Source of the DNA: Gigaspora margarita
Taxonomy: Eukaryota; Glomeromycota; Glomeromycetes; Diversisporales; Gigasporaceae
NCBI GenBank assembly: GCA_009809945.1
Contig: WTPW01000015.1
Coordinates: 179,377-243,376 of the forward strand
Length of the DNA: 64,000 nt
Direction of reading: 5' to 3'
Shown piece by piece: positions 54,319-64,000 of this stretch (positions are counted from its first letter, which is position 1; each line of letters begins with the position of its first letter). The translations under genes were made by a program, and so were the position numbers. Under the pieces are notes generated by a model that saw nothing but the letters and a program-made list of their open reading frames with translations, was not told where the DNA came from and searched no databases.

Positions 54319-54895
54319 CAGTCAGACCTCTCTATAATCACAAGTTGGTCATGCCCTATTTTGGTGATTGTATAAAGGTGTGACTATAAATAAAATACTT
54401 TGTTATGGTCACATAACCAAGGTCAATTAGTAATATATTTGCGCATATTTGAAATACTATTGACAATTTTAAATATTTGATAGTAAATAACTTTTGATCC
54501 AGAGGCCCAATTTGGATAAAATGTCCACCAGAGTGTTTTCTAAAGAGTATAAAATTGTCAAATCTAGTTACAAAATGCTAAGATCATTAAAGATTTTTTG
54601 CCTAGATATTTAAATTTAAACAAATCTTAAACATGTAAAGTGACACAAATCCTTAATGATCATGGGAGCCTGTGATTGGATTTTAATGATTTTGAGCTCA
54701 TTAGAATCGTCTCATTGAGACAAACATTTTGGTGGTTGTTTCATTTAAATCGGACTGCTTATCAAAAGTTATTTGCTGTCAAACCTTTAAGAATTTTTAA
54801 TAGAATAATTTAAATAAACATAAATATGAATATCAGCCAATCAGATTTTTCAATCCATATTTGGTCAAAATTGGTGACTATAAAGAGGGTTTTTA
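54319..54895. mobile_element. pogo/Tc1-like MITE inside the LINE
   Basis: The left end CAGTCAGACCTCTCTATAATCAC after TA (54317-54318) is a typical pogo/Fot1 terminus. The right end (GGTGACTATAAAGAGGGTTTTTA) is a diverged inverse next to TA. LINE coding sequence continues on both sides (YITGH to the right, RKSTRFDQQ to the left on the minus strand). The interior has GAATCGTCTCATTGAGAC words also seen in the 26.7 kb MITE. The right terminus is weak. Confidence 0.6.
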
Positions 54896-57000
54896 TTAGT
54901 GTCCAGTTATATAGGAAAGAGAATTAGTAGAAGAAAGCTGAAATGTAGAAAAGAGTTGTCTAGTGGTATGATTGGTAATAATAATGTTTTCTAATAAAGT
55001 AAACCATCCTGGTGTCTTTCCAGGTATTAGAGAACCAATTCTTGGAGAGATGTGGTTCCATGCTAGTAATGTAGTATTGTCAAATAATGTAAGTTGTTCA
55101 AGGAATATAATATGTTTAGAACATATTTGGCGTTTAAAAGTTGGATAGAGAGGGTGAGAGCTAAGAATTTTTTCTAATGGGTTATATGGAAGATTGATTG
55201 TATATAGTTGTAGTATATCTAAATGTGTATAAATTGTAGAGTCCAGGTGTCTTAATAATAGAATAATTTTAAAGGTAGTAGTATTTTTGTTTATTCCATC
55301 AATTATAGGGTTTGGGTACATAAGTATGTTAGTTGTTGACTACAAGTTATTTTGAAGTTGTTGTAGTCTAATGTGTGTGTTAATTCCTAATAGTTCTTTA
55401 CTATTTAGTCGAAGTATGAAGTTAGAAATATGATGCTATAGTTGAATGTCCAAATATTTTTAATACCATAGATATTATGATTAAGTAATGTACTATTATG
55501 GGTAGTTTTAGCTAGTTTAGCTTTGTGTTTAGTGACAGTGAGATATTTTGTAAGAATTTTGTTGCAGATTGATTGTGATAAAATGATATTGTAGATTCTG
55601 TATTCAAGTATAGGTATAATTACTGTTTTAATAATATAACTAGCTTGCTTATTAGTAATTATTTTGATATTGAGAGTGTTAGTGGTCTTATATATTTATG
55701 GGTAATTAGTTTTGTTTGGGGTATGATTTGGTATTGGTGTTAAACTAGCAACCTAGAAACTTGAAAGGAGTATGCAGAGGTTTGGTTTGAATAGAGGAAT
55801 TGAGAAAAGTAATTAGGTGTAATTGATTAGTATTGGAAACTAGTAATGATTTGTAAGGGTTGACTCTAATATTTGCTATTTGATAAAATGATAATGCTGT
55901 TTGTAGAATTTGTTGCAGCAGCTAAAAGGATTGTGCAATCCATAAAGTATCATCCATATATGCTAAAACTGAAGTTGAAGCTTCAGTTTTATCAAATATA
56001 GGAGATGCAATAGTAGTTGTCCATGTAGCAGTACTTGTATAACCAGAGTATGTATTAAAAATTTTACTGATTAAAGGATCATAGTAAATATACTAGAGTA
56101 ATGGGGTTATTGTTTCTTCCTGGTCTATTCCATCTTGTACCATATAGGATTGTATGAGTACAAGATTGGTAATAACATGGTTTGATCGATCAGTAAGTAA
56201 ATTAGAGATAATATTAACAAGTGATATAGGCATGTTAAGTCGATAAAGTGCTTTTTTGAGTAAAAAAAGATTAACAGAATCATAAGCTTTACTTATATCC
56301 TGAGAGAGATGCCATATTTCCTTATAGTTGCAGTTGGCATTTTTAATAAAATTATTGAGAATATGGATAGGGTTATTGGTACTGTTACCAGGTAGGGCAA
56401 CATAGTTATGTGGATTAAGAATGTTGTAAGATGAAAAAAAATAGTTGAGGCAGTTAGTAAGAATTTTGTATATAGTTTTTTAATATGCTCAATGAGGCTA
56501 ATTGGACGTGTATTGTTAAGGTTTCTATCAAATATAGATTTTTTGGAGATAGGAAAAATACAACCATTTTTCTATTGTTTTGGAATATGTTGTAATGTAA
56601 TGTATCTATTAAAAAGGGCAGTAATTGCAGTAATAGTTTGTATTCTACAGTGCTTAAGCATTTCATAACTAATACCTAAAGGACCACAGGACTTGTTATT
56701 AGCAAATTGGTTGATAGTATTTATGACTTCATCTATAGAGATTTTAGTAAGTACTGTATTGTACCAAGAAGATAGGATAATTGAAGAGGGGCTGTATTCC
56801 ATTTCTCATTTATTTTCAAAGATTGTTTGGTTGTGTGATTGATGTGCAGTCCATTGGCAAAAGTGTGATTGAATATGTTGTTTAATACATGATGGATTAG
56901 TAATAATATTGTTCTCTGTTTTGATATTATCAAAATATACTGGATTAGTATGTTTGTTAAGTATACTATTAATCATTTTAGTAGTTTGAGTGAGAATTTT
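54896..57000 (-). pseudogene. LINE reverse transcriptase
   Basis: Minus-strand fragments in several frames. SIDEVINTINQFANNKSCGPLGISYEMLK lies near 56735-56640, RPISLIEHIKK near 56500 and the catalytic AYMDDTLWIA at 55949-55960 and around. The thumb and connection end in a clean 141-codon frame (54896-55321: LLLRHLDSTIYTHLDIL to YITGH). Stops and frameshifts make it inactive. Confidence 0.75.
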
Positions 57001-57480
57001 TTCACATCTAGTATTAATAGCAGAGATGATATGATGTTATAAGTGCTAAGTGCTATGAGTTTTCAAGATTCCTGGCATTGTATAAAGTTCTCCAGGCTAT
57101 TTTAGTCTGCTGAAGCCACTGGGGGAGGTATTGGCTATTTAAGGGAGGTTTAGGAATATTGAAGTTATGTTTAGAGTTGATGTGTTAAATTTGTATATAA
57201 ATGTTAGATGATAAAGAACCATGGTTGAGAGTGCATATTTGGTTTGTTTCATTATACTTCCTGGATTTTGAAGATCTTTGTGGAGATCTGTAGCTTTAAG
57301 TGAGAAGGTGTGGTAAAAATTACGAACTGTAAATTTCTTATTGGGTATTATTTGAAAAGCAGATGTAATAATACTAGTTTGAATTTTATGCCAAGTGTGT
57401 TCTAGTAATTCAGTAGTATTAATAGTAAGTAGGGTATTAAGAGATAGAATTTTGGTTTGGATAAGAGAAGAAAATTCTTC
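57001..57480 (-). other. linker between LINE endonuclease and RT, broken
   Basis: No open frame over 60 codons; short minus fragments link the endonuclease end (about 57485) to the RT start. Treated as decayed ORF2. Confidence 0.45.
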
Positions 57481-58275
57481 CTACATATCATGGCTCATAG
57501 CTTTGTAGTTAAATACTCTATGTTTGCACTGGGTTTTATGTTGAAGTTTTGATGACAAAGCAAAAGAAAATGCCCAACTAGAGATTAGAATAAGATGATC
57601 ACTCTGTGTAGATGTTAAAGGCTTCTGAAGAGTAAAGTCAATAAGATAAGGAATAATAGAATCATGTGCCCAAATGTAGTCTATATGGCTATGAAGGTTA
57701 TTACATTGCCAAGTGTATTGTAGCTTGTTCGTATGATCTGCAAGATCATACATATTATTGTTATGAAGATAGGATAGTAATTTGGATTTGGATGCTAATG
57801 AAATATTAGAGACATTGAAGTCACCAAGAGTAATAGGATGGAGATTATCAGATAGTGCTTGTTGAATCCATGATATTACTTTTCTTGAGTTTCGTTATGA
57901 TAGTGTTGGTTAGTAGAAGAAAGGTATACAGTTATAATTCTGAATTTGAAGTCATGTTTAAAGAAGAGATCAATCACAACAGCTCCTCCAGAGTGGGTTA
58001 TAACATTGTGAATATGTGATTTAAGTGAATTGTTGATCATTAGTCCAGTACCTTCTGCAGAATTGTCCAAGCTAGACCAAAAATAAGTGAATTGTAGGGT
58101 ATTAAAAAACTTTTTGGATTTGGAAGATGAAATTTTTGTTTCAGTTATGCTAATAATATATAGATTGTTTTTAAGGCAAAATTCTTCCCAAAGCTGTTTT
58201 TTAGTTAGCCTGTTATAGCCTTGTACGTTATGTGTTGCAATGTTAAGTTTTAGTAATGAAGATATATCATTAGGA
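57481..58275 (-). pseudogene. LINE APE-type endonuclease
   Basis: Minus-strand pieces match the plus-strand copy at 63.0-63.9 kb nearly throughout. The start is LNIATHNVQGYN-like (58255), then ISITETK with the catalytic Glu, AEGTGLMINNSL, GGAVVIDLFFKHDFKFRIITVYL, LGDFNVSN (57820), HSHIDYIWAHDS and STQSDHLILISSWAF with the final SDH motif. Motifs N, E, GDFN and SDH are all present, but frames are broken near 58100 and 57770. Confidence 0.8.
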
Positions 58276-58404
58276 GTTAAATTTGGTGTATTGTAGCCTT
58301 GTATATTGTGTGTTGAAGATAGATCATCAGGTATGGAGGTAATATAGCTGATATATGGGGTGATCCAGGTGTTAAACTAGAGTGGTTTGATGTGGATGAT
58401 TTGT

Positions 58405-58941
58405 TTAGTAACTGGTAGTATATAAAATATTGATTAGAAGAGAGTATGATATGGTTAGGAAGAACTTCATCTTGGGTATTGAGATATATATGTGTTTCAA
58501 GAGTTGTAATATTAATAGAGATATTGAATAATAGTGAAAATGAATTTTTGAGTAAATGTTGTATAAAGAATTTGAGTGTTTGTAAAGGTGCAGAAGTGGG
58601 AGATTATGTTTTTTAAGGAATTTGTTGTAGCAAAGTTCTTCAAAGGAATGAGATGAATTGATACTTGAGAAAGAATTAGTATTGAGGTTTGGAGATGTAT
58701 ATAGTTGTAAGTTGGGTATTGGAAATAGAAGATTATTAGTAAAGATTGGTTTTTGAAAATTTTTATTGGATGATTTAAGTTCTATATAGCAAAGGGATAG
58801 TAGATCTCCAAAAAGAGGAAATATAAAATGATCTGGTACAAGGTTTTCATATGAGAGATAAATATGTGCTTTAGTAAAAACATAATCAAGTTGAGGATAT
58901 GGCTTAACAAAAATTTTGATATATTGATTTGAATAAAACAT
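58405..58941 (-). pseudogene. LINE ORF2 N-terminal region
   Basis: A 178-codon frame whose second half (KHNLPLLHLYKHSNSLYNIY) aligns with KNYQLYHYHKQLDPFYNIY at 62.77 kb just before the endonuclease. No domain recognised. A possible start is ATG 58941, but the element is truncated here, so the true start is unknown. Confidence 0.6.
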
Positions 58942-58945
58942 AGGG

Positions 58946-59480
58946 TAATATTCTAGTATATAGACTTAAAAAACTCTTTCTGCTAATCACTTGTACACAA
59001 AATTTTCCAACTTAATTATTTTAAAAATCCTTATAACTTCATAATTTATTAAGTTATCCTAGTTTCTACTTTTAAATAAACTTGTTCTATTACTCTCTAA
59101 AATATATATAATACTCAAATTTTACTACAAAAATCCTCAAACTTATTAAGTAAAGGCCTTTTGGCCTAAAATTGTATTTTTCCAAAATACATCTAAAACA
59201 GTCTTTTTAATTTATTTTGCAAACTAAGAAAAAGTTAAAGAGCATACTTTTTCACTATAACAAGTTTTATTTCAAGTCTGTAGTTCTAAAACTGACTAAG
59301 ATATACTAGAAAAACCTTCAAACTTTTTATATTTCTCTTTTTTCTTTTTTTTTTTCTTTTTTAACTCTGCTACAAAAAATACCCCATAGGCATTTTTTGT
59401 ATGACATAAATTATTAATTAAATTTACACAAAGCAAATATTTATTTTTTTTGTAACCTTTCTAATTTACACAAAAGAGAT
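58946..59480. other. spacer between the two head-to-head LINEs
   Basis: AT-rich, no gene or repeat recognised. It probably includes part of the 5' region of the plus-strand LINE. Confidence 0.4.
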
Positions 59481-59996
59481 TATCAATTTTGCACATCTTG
59501 TGTAACACATGATTTGTGTAACACGTGACCAGCATCACGTGATCTAAATAGCACGTGTCTTGTGTAATATATACTTGCTAGTTGGTATTACATTACACAA
59601 AACAAATTATACCTTTTTGTGAAGCTCTCAACAATCTCTATTTTATTATTCTAGTTATTATATTTAATTTTCTCTTGAATAATTCTAAATATATATTATA
59701 ATCTTACCACTTTATTTACTAAACCTAATCCCCCTTGGCATTCCAAATACCATATATTACCGAATAGAAGCTACCCCCAAATAGAAGCTACCCCTCGGAA
59801 AAATCTGAAAACGGTTACTATGTTTTAATAGTAAAATTAGACCCGAATAGAAGCTACCCCTGTGGTTTAGCCTAAGAAAATCAAAGAAAATTGAAAATTT
59901 TTTGGTAGCTTCTATTTGGTAATATACGGTATATATATTATATATATACCCTATTTACCAAATTTAATCTTCATCAAAATATATACAATTACCAAA
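59481..59996 (+). promoter_or_regulatory. candidate 5' region of the LINE with three CACGTG motifs
   Basis: CACGTG occurs at 59522, 59536 and 59552, spaced 14 and 16 bases, embedded in TGTGTAA words (TTGTGTAACAC). CG is rare in this window, so the cluster stands out. CACGTG is the E-box bound by bHLH factors such as yeast Cbf1 and Pho4 (established knowledge). A MITE (59750-59929) lies between this and the ORF1 ATG. Confidence 0.45.
59750..59929. mobile_element. MITE with CCATATATTACCGAATAGAAG ends
   Basis: Left CCATATATTACCGAATAG and right CTATTTGGTAATATACGG are inverted over about 27 bases with two mismatches, next to TA on both sides. The internal GAATAGAAGCTACCCC motif is repeated three times (59764, 59784, 59844). 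Non-coding, in the LINE 5' leader. Confidence 0.6.
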
Positions 59997-62429
59997 TGCC
60001 TACACTAGTAAATAATAACCCTGATTCAATTGATCTTGATGCATTTTATGCACAATACCCTAACAGATTTGGTAATTTCCTTTATGAAGACAATCCTGGT
60101 ACAGCTTAACCAACACCACCTAATACCAAACCAGTTCGCTATCTTGCAACAATCCTACAATATTCTAATCACAAAGCTACTCACTTTATCCAAGCCCCCA
60201 CTACATCCAGTATCCAAAAATGCCTTTGTGGCAAATACCACACACATTTCATCTCCAATGATAATAACAATAATTATACTACCAATGAGCATCTTGTTGC
60301 TACCTCAAGTAATAAAAAAACCCAAAAACTCATTACTAGACTTGCCAAACTACTGAGACTATTCTCCAATCACCAACTCGAGAACGTATCCCTTGTATAC
60401 ACGAATGTTACAAATGCAAAGAACCCGTCCAATGCACAAATCTAATTCAAGAAAATTGCCATTATCTTCACTCTGATGCAATCTTCTACTCAAATAATGT
60501 ATATCACAAGAAATGTTTAAACAATCTTTCAGAAACTATTCAACCACTTACTTCAACTGACAATAACAAATCCTCAATTCCTCCCGAACTATACCAACAA
60601 CAACAACAACAACAAATACAACAACCAGGACACCAACAGCAAACAATAATAAATATAGATACAGATATTTCAAACAAACCTAACACTCAATCTTCAGAAC
60701 AATATTCTATCACTCCAGAAGCTACTAACTTAACCCAATCTTCTCAAAATTAATAGTCCCAAACTTCTTATGCATCTATTCTACAATCTAACAACAACGA
60801 CTCTAGTTCCAACCATGCTAGAGTATATTCCAAACTTAATCCCACTTTTGACTGGATTGCTAACTTTCCAGTAACTGAGAAAATAAAGCCCAATATCAAA
60901 CTGCAAACATCTTTTTCCTTCCAATTATTTGACTATTTAAAACAACATCTCTACAACTTCTATCCAGGAAGTATAATTAAACCTGAAACCAAAAACAACA
61001 AACCTCTTAAAGCAAGTTTCCACTATATTATATGCCTATTAGAAGGTGGTCAACCTGCATTTCTTACTGACTATATTTACCAAACTAATCCCAATATCGA
61101 TAAAGAAGCTACTATTCCATTTAATGTCCTTGAAACTACATTTAAAAAGATTCTTCATAAATTTACATCCATTCTTTTCACTCAATTTAATTATGCAGAA
61201 ATTTTTGCATTCTCTATCACTATTCCTCCTTACAAACCAGCAAATCAATTACAATTTTGTCTAAATCTGGCTCGATTACATCTATTTCTTTCTAACAATT
61301 ATCAGGCCATTAACTACAACAAATTCACAGAAGACCTCAATCTTTGTCCTACTGAATTCAAACTCTTTGCTAGTACAGTCACAACAGATACAGAGGAAAA
61401 ATATCTTACAATTAAATCAAACAAAAAATTCAATATCCAGCTACTATTCAATATACCACAAACACTTTTTCTTCAAAAATTCTCTATCCTCTCTCTTCAG
61501 AATTCTCTAGACCATTTTAATAAATGGTTTGAAGAATTTTTTCCAATTTATAACTGACAATTCTCAATACCACTTGATAAAGAACAAACTCTAAACTCTT
61601 TTAAGCACCAAATACGATGCCACTTTATCTGACAACTTAAAAAACTCTTACCATTCTCCTTAAATCTACAATGTACATATAATTTCTATAAGTGAAGAAA
61701 CGAATGTTACTGTCATTTCAACTTCCACTTACTTACATGCAAACATACAAACTGTTCTTATATTATAGATAAAAAACATGATACTAGTAAACTATTCAAA
61801 GACTTGCTAGACAAGTCTTTCGAAACTTACCCAAAAGAAAACAAAGACTTTGAAGAACTTTGAATAGACTCTACAATATTTTACATTGATGCTATACATG
61901 AAGCAACCTTTCAAAAGCCTATTCCTACCAAAGCGCTTGATAAACTAGCTAATGAAGCTGAAACAGAATTCTGTAAAAACAATAGCACAACTACATCTAC
62001 TGGTCGCCGCAATCTCTTCTTTTACAAATATCTTAAAGCTTACCAAGATACAGCTGCTCAAAACCTTAACATATCACATTTATACAAAGAGCAAGCAATT
62101 ACCACTATTACACACAAACTCATAAACACAGACTTTCTAGCCAGAATTATTATATACATTGATCTCTTTAAAACTGATCAAAAACCTTCCTTTACACAAA
62201 TAGTCAAATTCTAAAAAACTCAGCATACCCGTCTGCAGAAAACATTCTCAATACTAAATTCAATATTAATTTCCAAACTCCTCTTGACATTGAAGATTCT
62301 CTTTTTATCAACAATATACAGTCTAAATCCCAAACTACATCAGATAACAAATTATCTGCTCTCAAAAACAGCTCTTCAATTTCTCCTACTGGTAACCTTT
62401 TCTCTTCAACAGGGGCTTCCCCTTTTTAA
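59997..62429 (+). pseudogene. LINE ORF1 (nucleic-acid-binding protein), broken
   Basis: Begins MPTLVNNNPDSIDLDAFYAQYP at 59997 and ends STGASPF before TAA 62427. There are frameshifts near 60350 and 62205. Stops are TAA 60108, TAA-TAG near 60750, and four TGA between 61550 and 61870. It has CLCGKYHTHF and ECYKCKEPVQC Cys motifs (residues about 70-150), a Gln-rich stretch, a central folded region (FDWIANFPVTEKIK onward, 60850-61550) and a Cys/His block (RNECYCHFNFHLLTCKHTNC, 61700). About 800 codons. Presumed RNA-binding partner of the ORF2 protein by position. Confidence 0.65.
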
Positions 62430-64000
62430 TAAATTGTTCTGTAGATAACATTAATGTAGCTGCCGCCTCCAAAATAATGATGTCCTCTAGCAATAAACCA
62501 TTTTTGGAGGAGAATAATGTAAGTAGACAGGCAGGAAAGCCTATTTACACAGAGGACCAAGATAATGACGGTCAGACCCAATGAACAGGGCAGACTATGT
62601 ATCCTGTGCAGCTGTGAGAACTGAGCATAAAACGGCGAGTGCTTCTACAAAACATAAACATACCTCAGATCCCAATTCATCCCATCCTTCTGAGGTACAA
62701 ACTCTACAAAATTTCAACCAAAACTTCCCTACTACATGTTATAACAGATTCCTTCACTACTAAAAACTACCAACTCTACCATTATCACAAACAATTGGAT
62801 CCTTTTTACAATATATACATGACAACTACCCCAGTATTACTCTCAACAACATATCAAAATATCCACTTATACAAACAAAACAACAGATTACAAAGAAGTA
62901 CACATATACTTACCTAATGATCCCATGCCTCTACCTAAGCACTCTCTTTTATCCTTTGAAGATCTGTCATATTGTGATAAGAGCCCACTAAAATCTTCAC
63001 CATCTATTACTACAATCTTACCCCAACCTACTGCTCCTTTGTTAACTCTAAATATAGCCACCCACAATGTTCAAGGATATAACAATCCAGAGAAAAAACT
63101 TTTATGGGAAGAATACTGTTCTAAAAATAATCTTCATATTATTAGTATTACTGAACAAAAATAGCTAATCTTCCATCTAACTATTTCCTTAATCCCTTCC
63201 AATTCTCATACTTTTGGTCCAACTCTCTTGAATCTAAAGAAGGAACTGGTATTATATTAAACAATACTCTTCAACCTCATGTTCACAATATTCTAAACCG
63301 CCCAGGAGGGGCTATTGCTATAGATATCTTCTTCAAAAATAACTTCAAATTTAGAATTATTTCTGTTTACTTATTATCCACAAACTCCACTATCAGAAAC
63401 AAAACACAAACCAAGGTCATACAATGGCTACAACAAGCACATCAGCACCAACTATATCCTATAATTTTAGGAGACTTTAATGCTTCAATGCTTACCTCCT
63501 TACCCTACTCTTCAAAATATTAACTACTTAATCACCTCAATAGATCCAATATGTATGACATTGCTTCATATACTAATACATTAGACAATACATGGAGTAG
63601 CAATAGATACAGCAGCCGAATTGACTATATTTGGGCAGCCCAACCAATAATCCCTTATCTCACTACTTTTTACCTTGATGACTCTTCATCGTCTACTAAT
63701 AGTGATCACCAAATACTTATAAGTCAATGGTCCTTTCCAACATACCAACAACCCAGATATAAATACCATAATAAATGTCATATTTTTAACTATAAAGCTA
63801 TGACACAAGAAAAATGGAAAGACTTTACAAACCAAATTAATCACAATATTCAATACCACCATATTCCACTTAATACTACAACATCTGAATCCCTTGAAAA
63901 AACATAGTACAAAATACAGATTAGTATAATTAATGCTGCTCTTTCACATATTCCTAATCACAAATATACTATTCGTAACTTTACTCATACTTTTACTCCC
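62430..64000 (+). pseudogene. LINE ORF2 start and endonuclease, runs off the window
   Basis: A Gln/Asn-rich lead (NKPFLEENNVSRQAGKP, 62500) with two TGA codons near 62580 and 62615 is followed by YHYHKQLDPFYNIY (62780). The APE endonuclease runs from about 63044 with LNIATHNVQGYN, ISITEQK (Gln replaces the Thr-Lys seen in the other copy), GTGIILNNTL, GGAIAIDIFFKNNFKFRIISVYLLS, LGDFNAS (63470), SRIDYIWAAQP and TNSDHQILISQW. Breaks at 63162 and about 63520. The frame at 63551-63907 is clean and continues to the window edge. Confidence 0.8.

Larger units (their letters stand above)
52304..58945 (-). mobile_element. LINE, minus strand, 6.6 kb, 5' truncated
   Basis: From 58945 down: ORF2 N-terminal region, APE-type endonuclease, RT with YMDD, RNase H, a Cys-rich C-terminus and a T run (52304-52314) that is the reverse complement of the poly(A) tail. 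It matches the plus-strand LINE at 59997-64000 through the endonuclease, and the 3' end at 19753-20530. ORF1 is missing. Endonuclease plus RT plus RNase H fits the Tad/I group of LINEs, inferred. A MITE interrupts it at 54319-54895. Confidence 0.85.

Overview
The window is AT-rich, CpG-poor eukaryotic DNA made almost entirely of transposable elements. No intact host gene, rRNA or tRNA could be supported. The mix (a Ty3-type LTR element, fungal-type LINEs with endonuclease, RT and RNase H, very many hAT/Tc1/Harbinger-like MITEs, and a Cys-rich protein that I recall as a multicopy family) fits a large repeat-rich fungal genome. An arbuscular mycorrhizal fungus (Glomeromycotina) is my best guess, from memory and not from a search.

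Layout. 1-8.4 kb: T-rich DNA, diffuse repeats and several TIR elements (2552-3852, 4680-4961, 5912-6440, 6966-7207). 8.4-13 kb: a decayed minus-strand LINE interrupted by a self-nested MITE (10273-10640) and a 2.1 kb hAT-type element (10912-13039), itself hit by another MITE (11064-11375). 13-19.7 kb: palindromic MITEs, minisatellites and a tandem array of alternating hairpins (16740-18715) split by a 725 bp hAT-type element with a perfect 8 bp target duplication. 19.7-25.3 kb: a LINE 3' end, a 9 bp minisatellite, and a decayed minus-strand Ty3 copy interrupted by a 947 bp foldback element. 26-35 kb: a 5.86 kb DNA transposon (28072-33929) with 13 bp terminal inverted repeats and TTA target duplications around a broken gene for an unrecognised Cys-rich protein. 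Its left end is present three times in tandem, and an internally deleted derivative lies at 34062-34780. 36.9-38.5 kb: another foldback element and a MITE arm.

38599-50648: a 12.05 kb Ty3-type retrotransposon, complete in structure. It has two 931 bp LTRs differing at about 12 sites, a CTAT duplication, a primer binding site and a polypurine tract. Its order is gag, NC knuckle, protease, a second array of zinc knuckles, a Cys-rich coiled-coil ORF, a -1 frameshift heptamer, RT, RNase H and integrase. Then come an antisense ORF (47638-48033) and a further sense ORF (49093-49683). Eight in-frame stops in it are all TGA, at places where CGA (Arg) is expected, and all genuine ends are TAA or TAG. 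With transition-biased LTR differences this points to C-to-T decay at CpG. Two or three frameshifts mean the copy is not autonomous as assembled.

50.6-64 kb: MITEs, a 19 bp minisatellite and two LINEs of one family lying head to head. One is on the minus strand (52304-58945). The other is on the plus strand, with ORF1 at 59997-62429 and an ORF2 endonuclease running off the window. Three CACGTG motifs lie just upstream of the second.

All alignments and counts were made by eye from the sequence.
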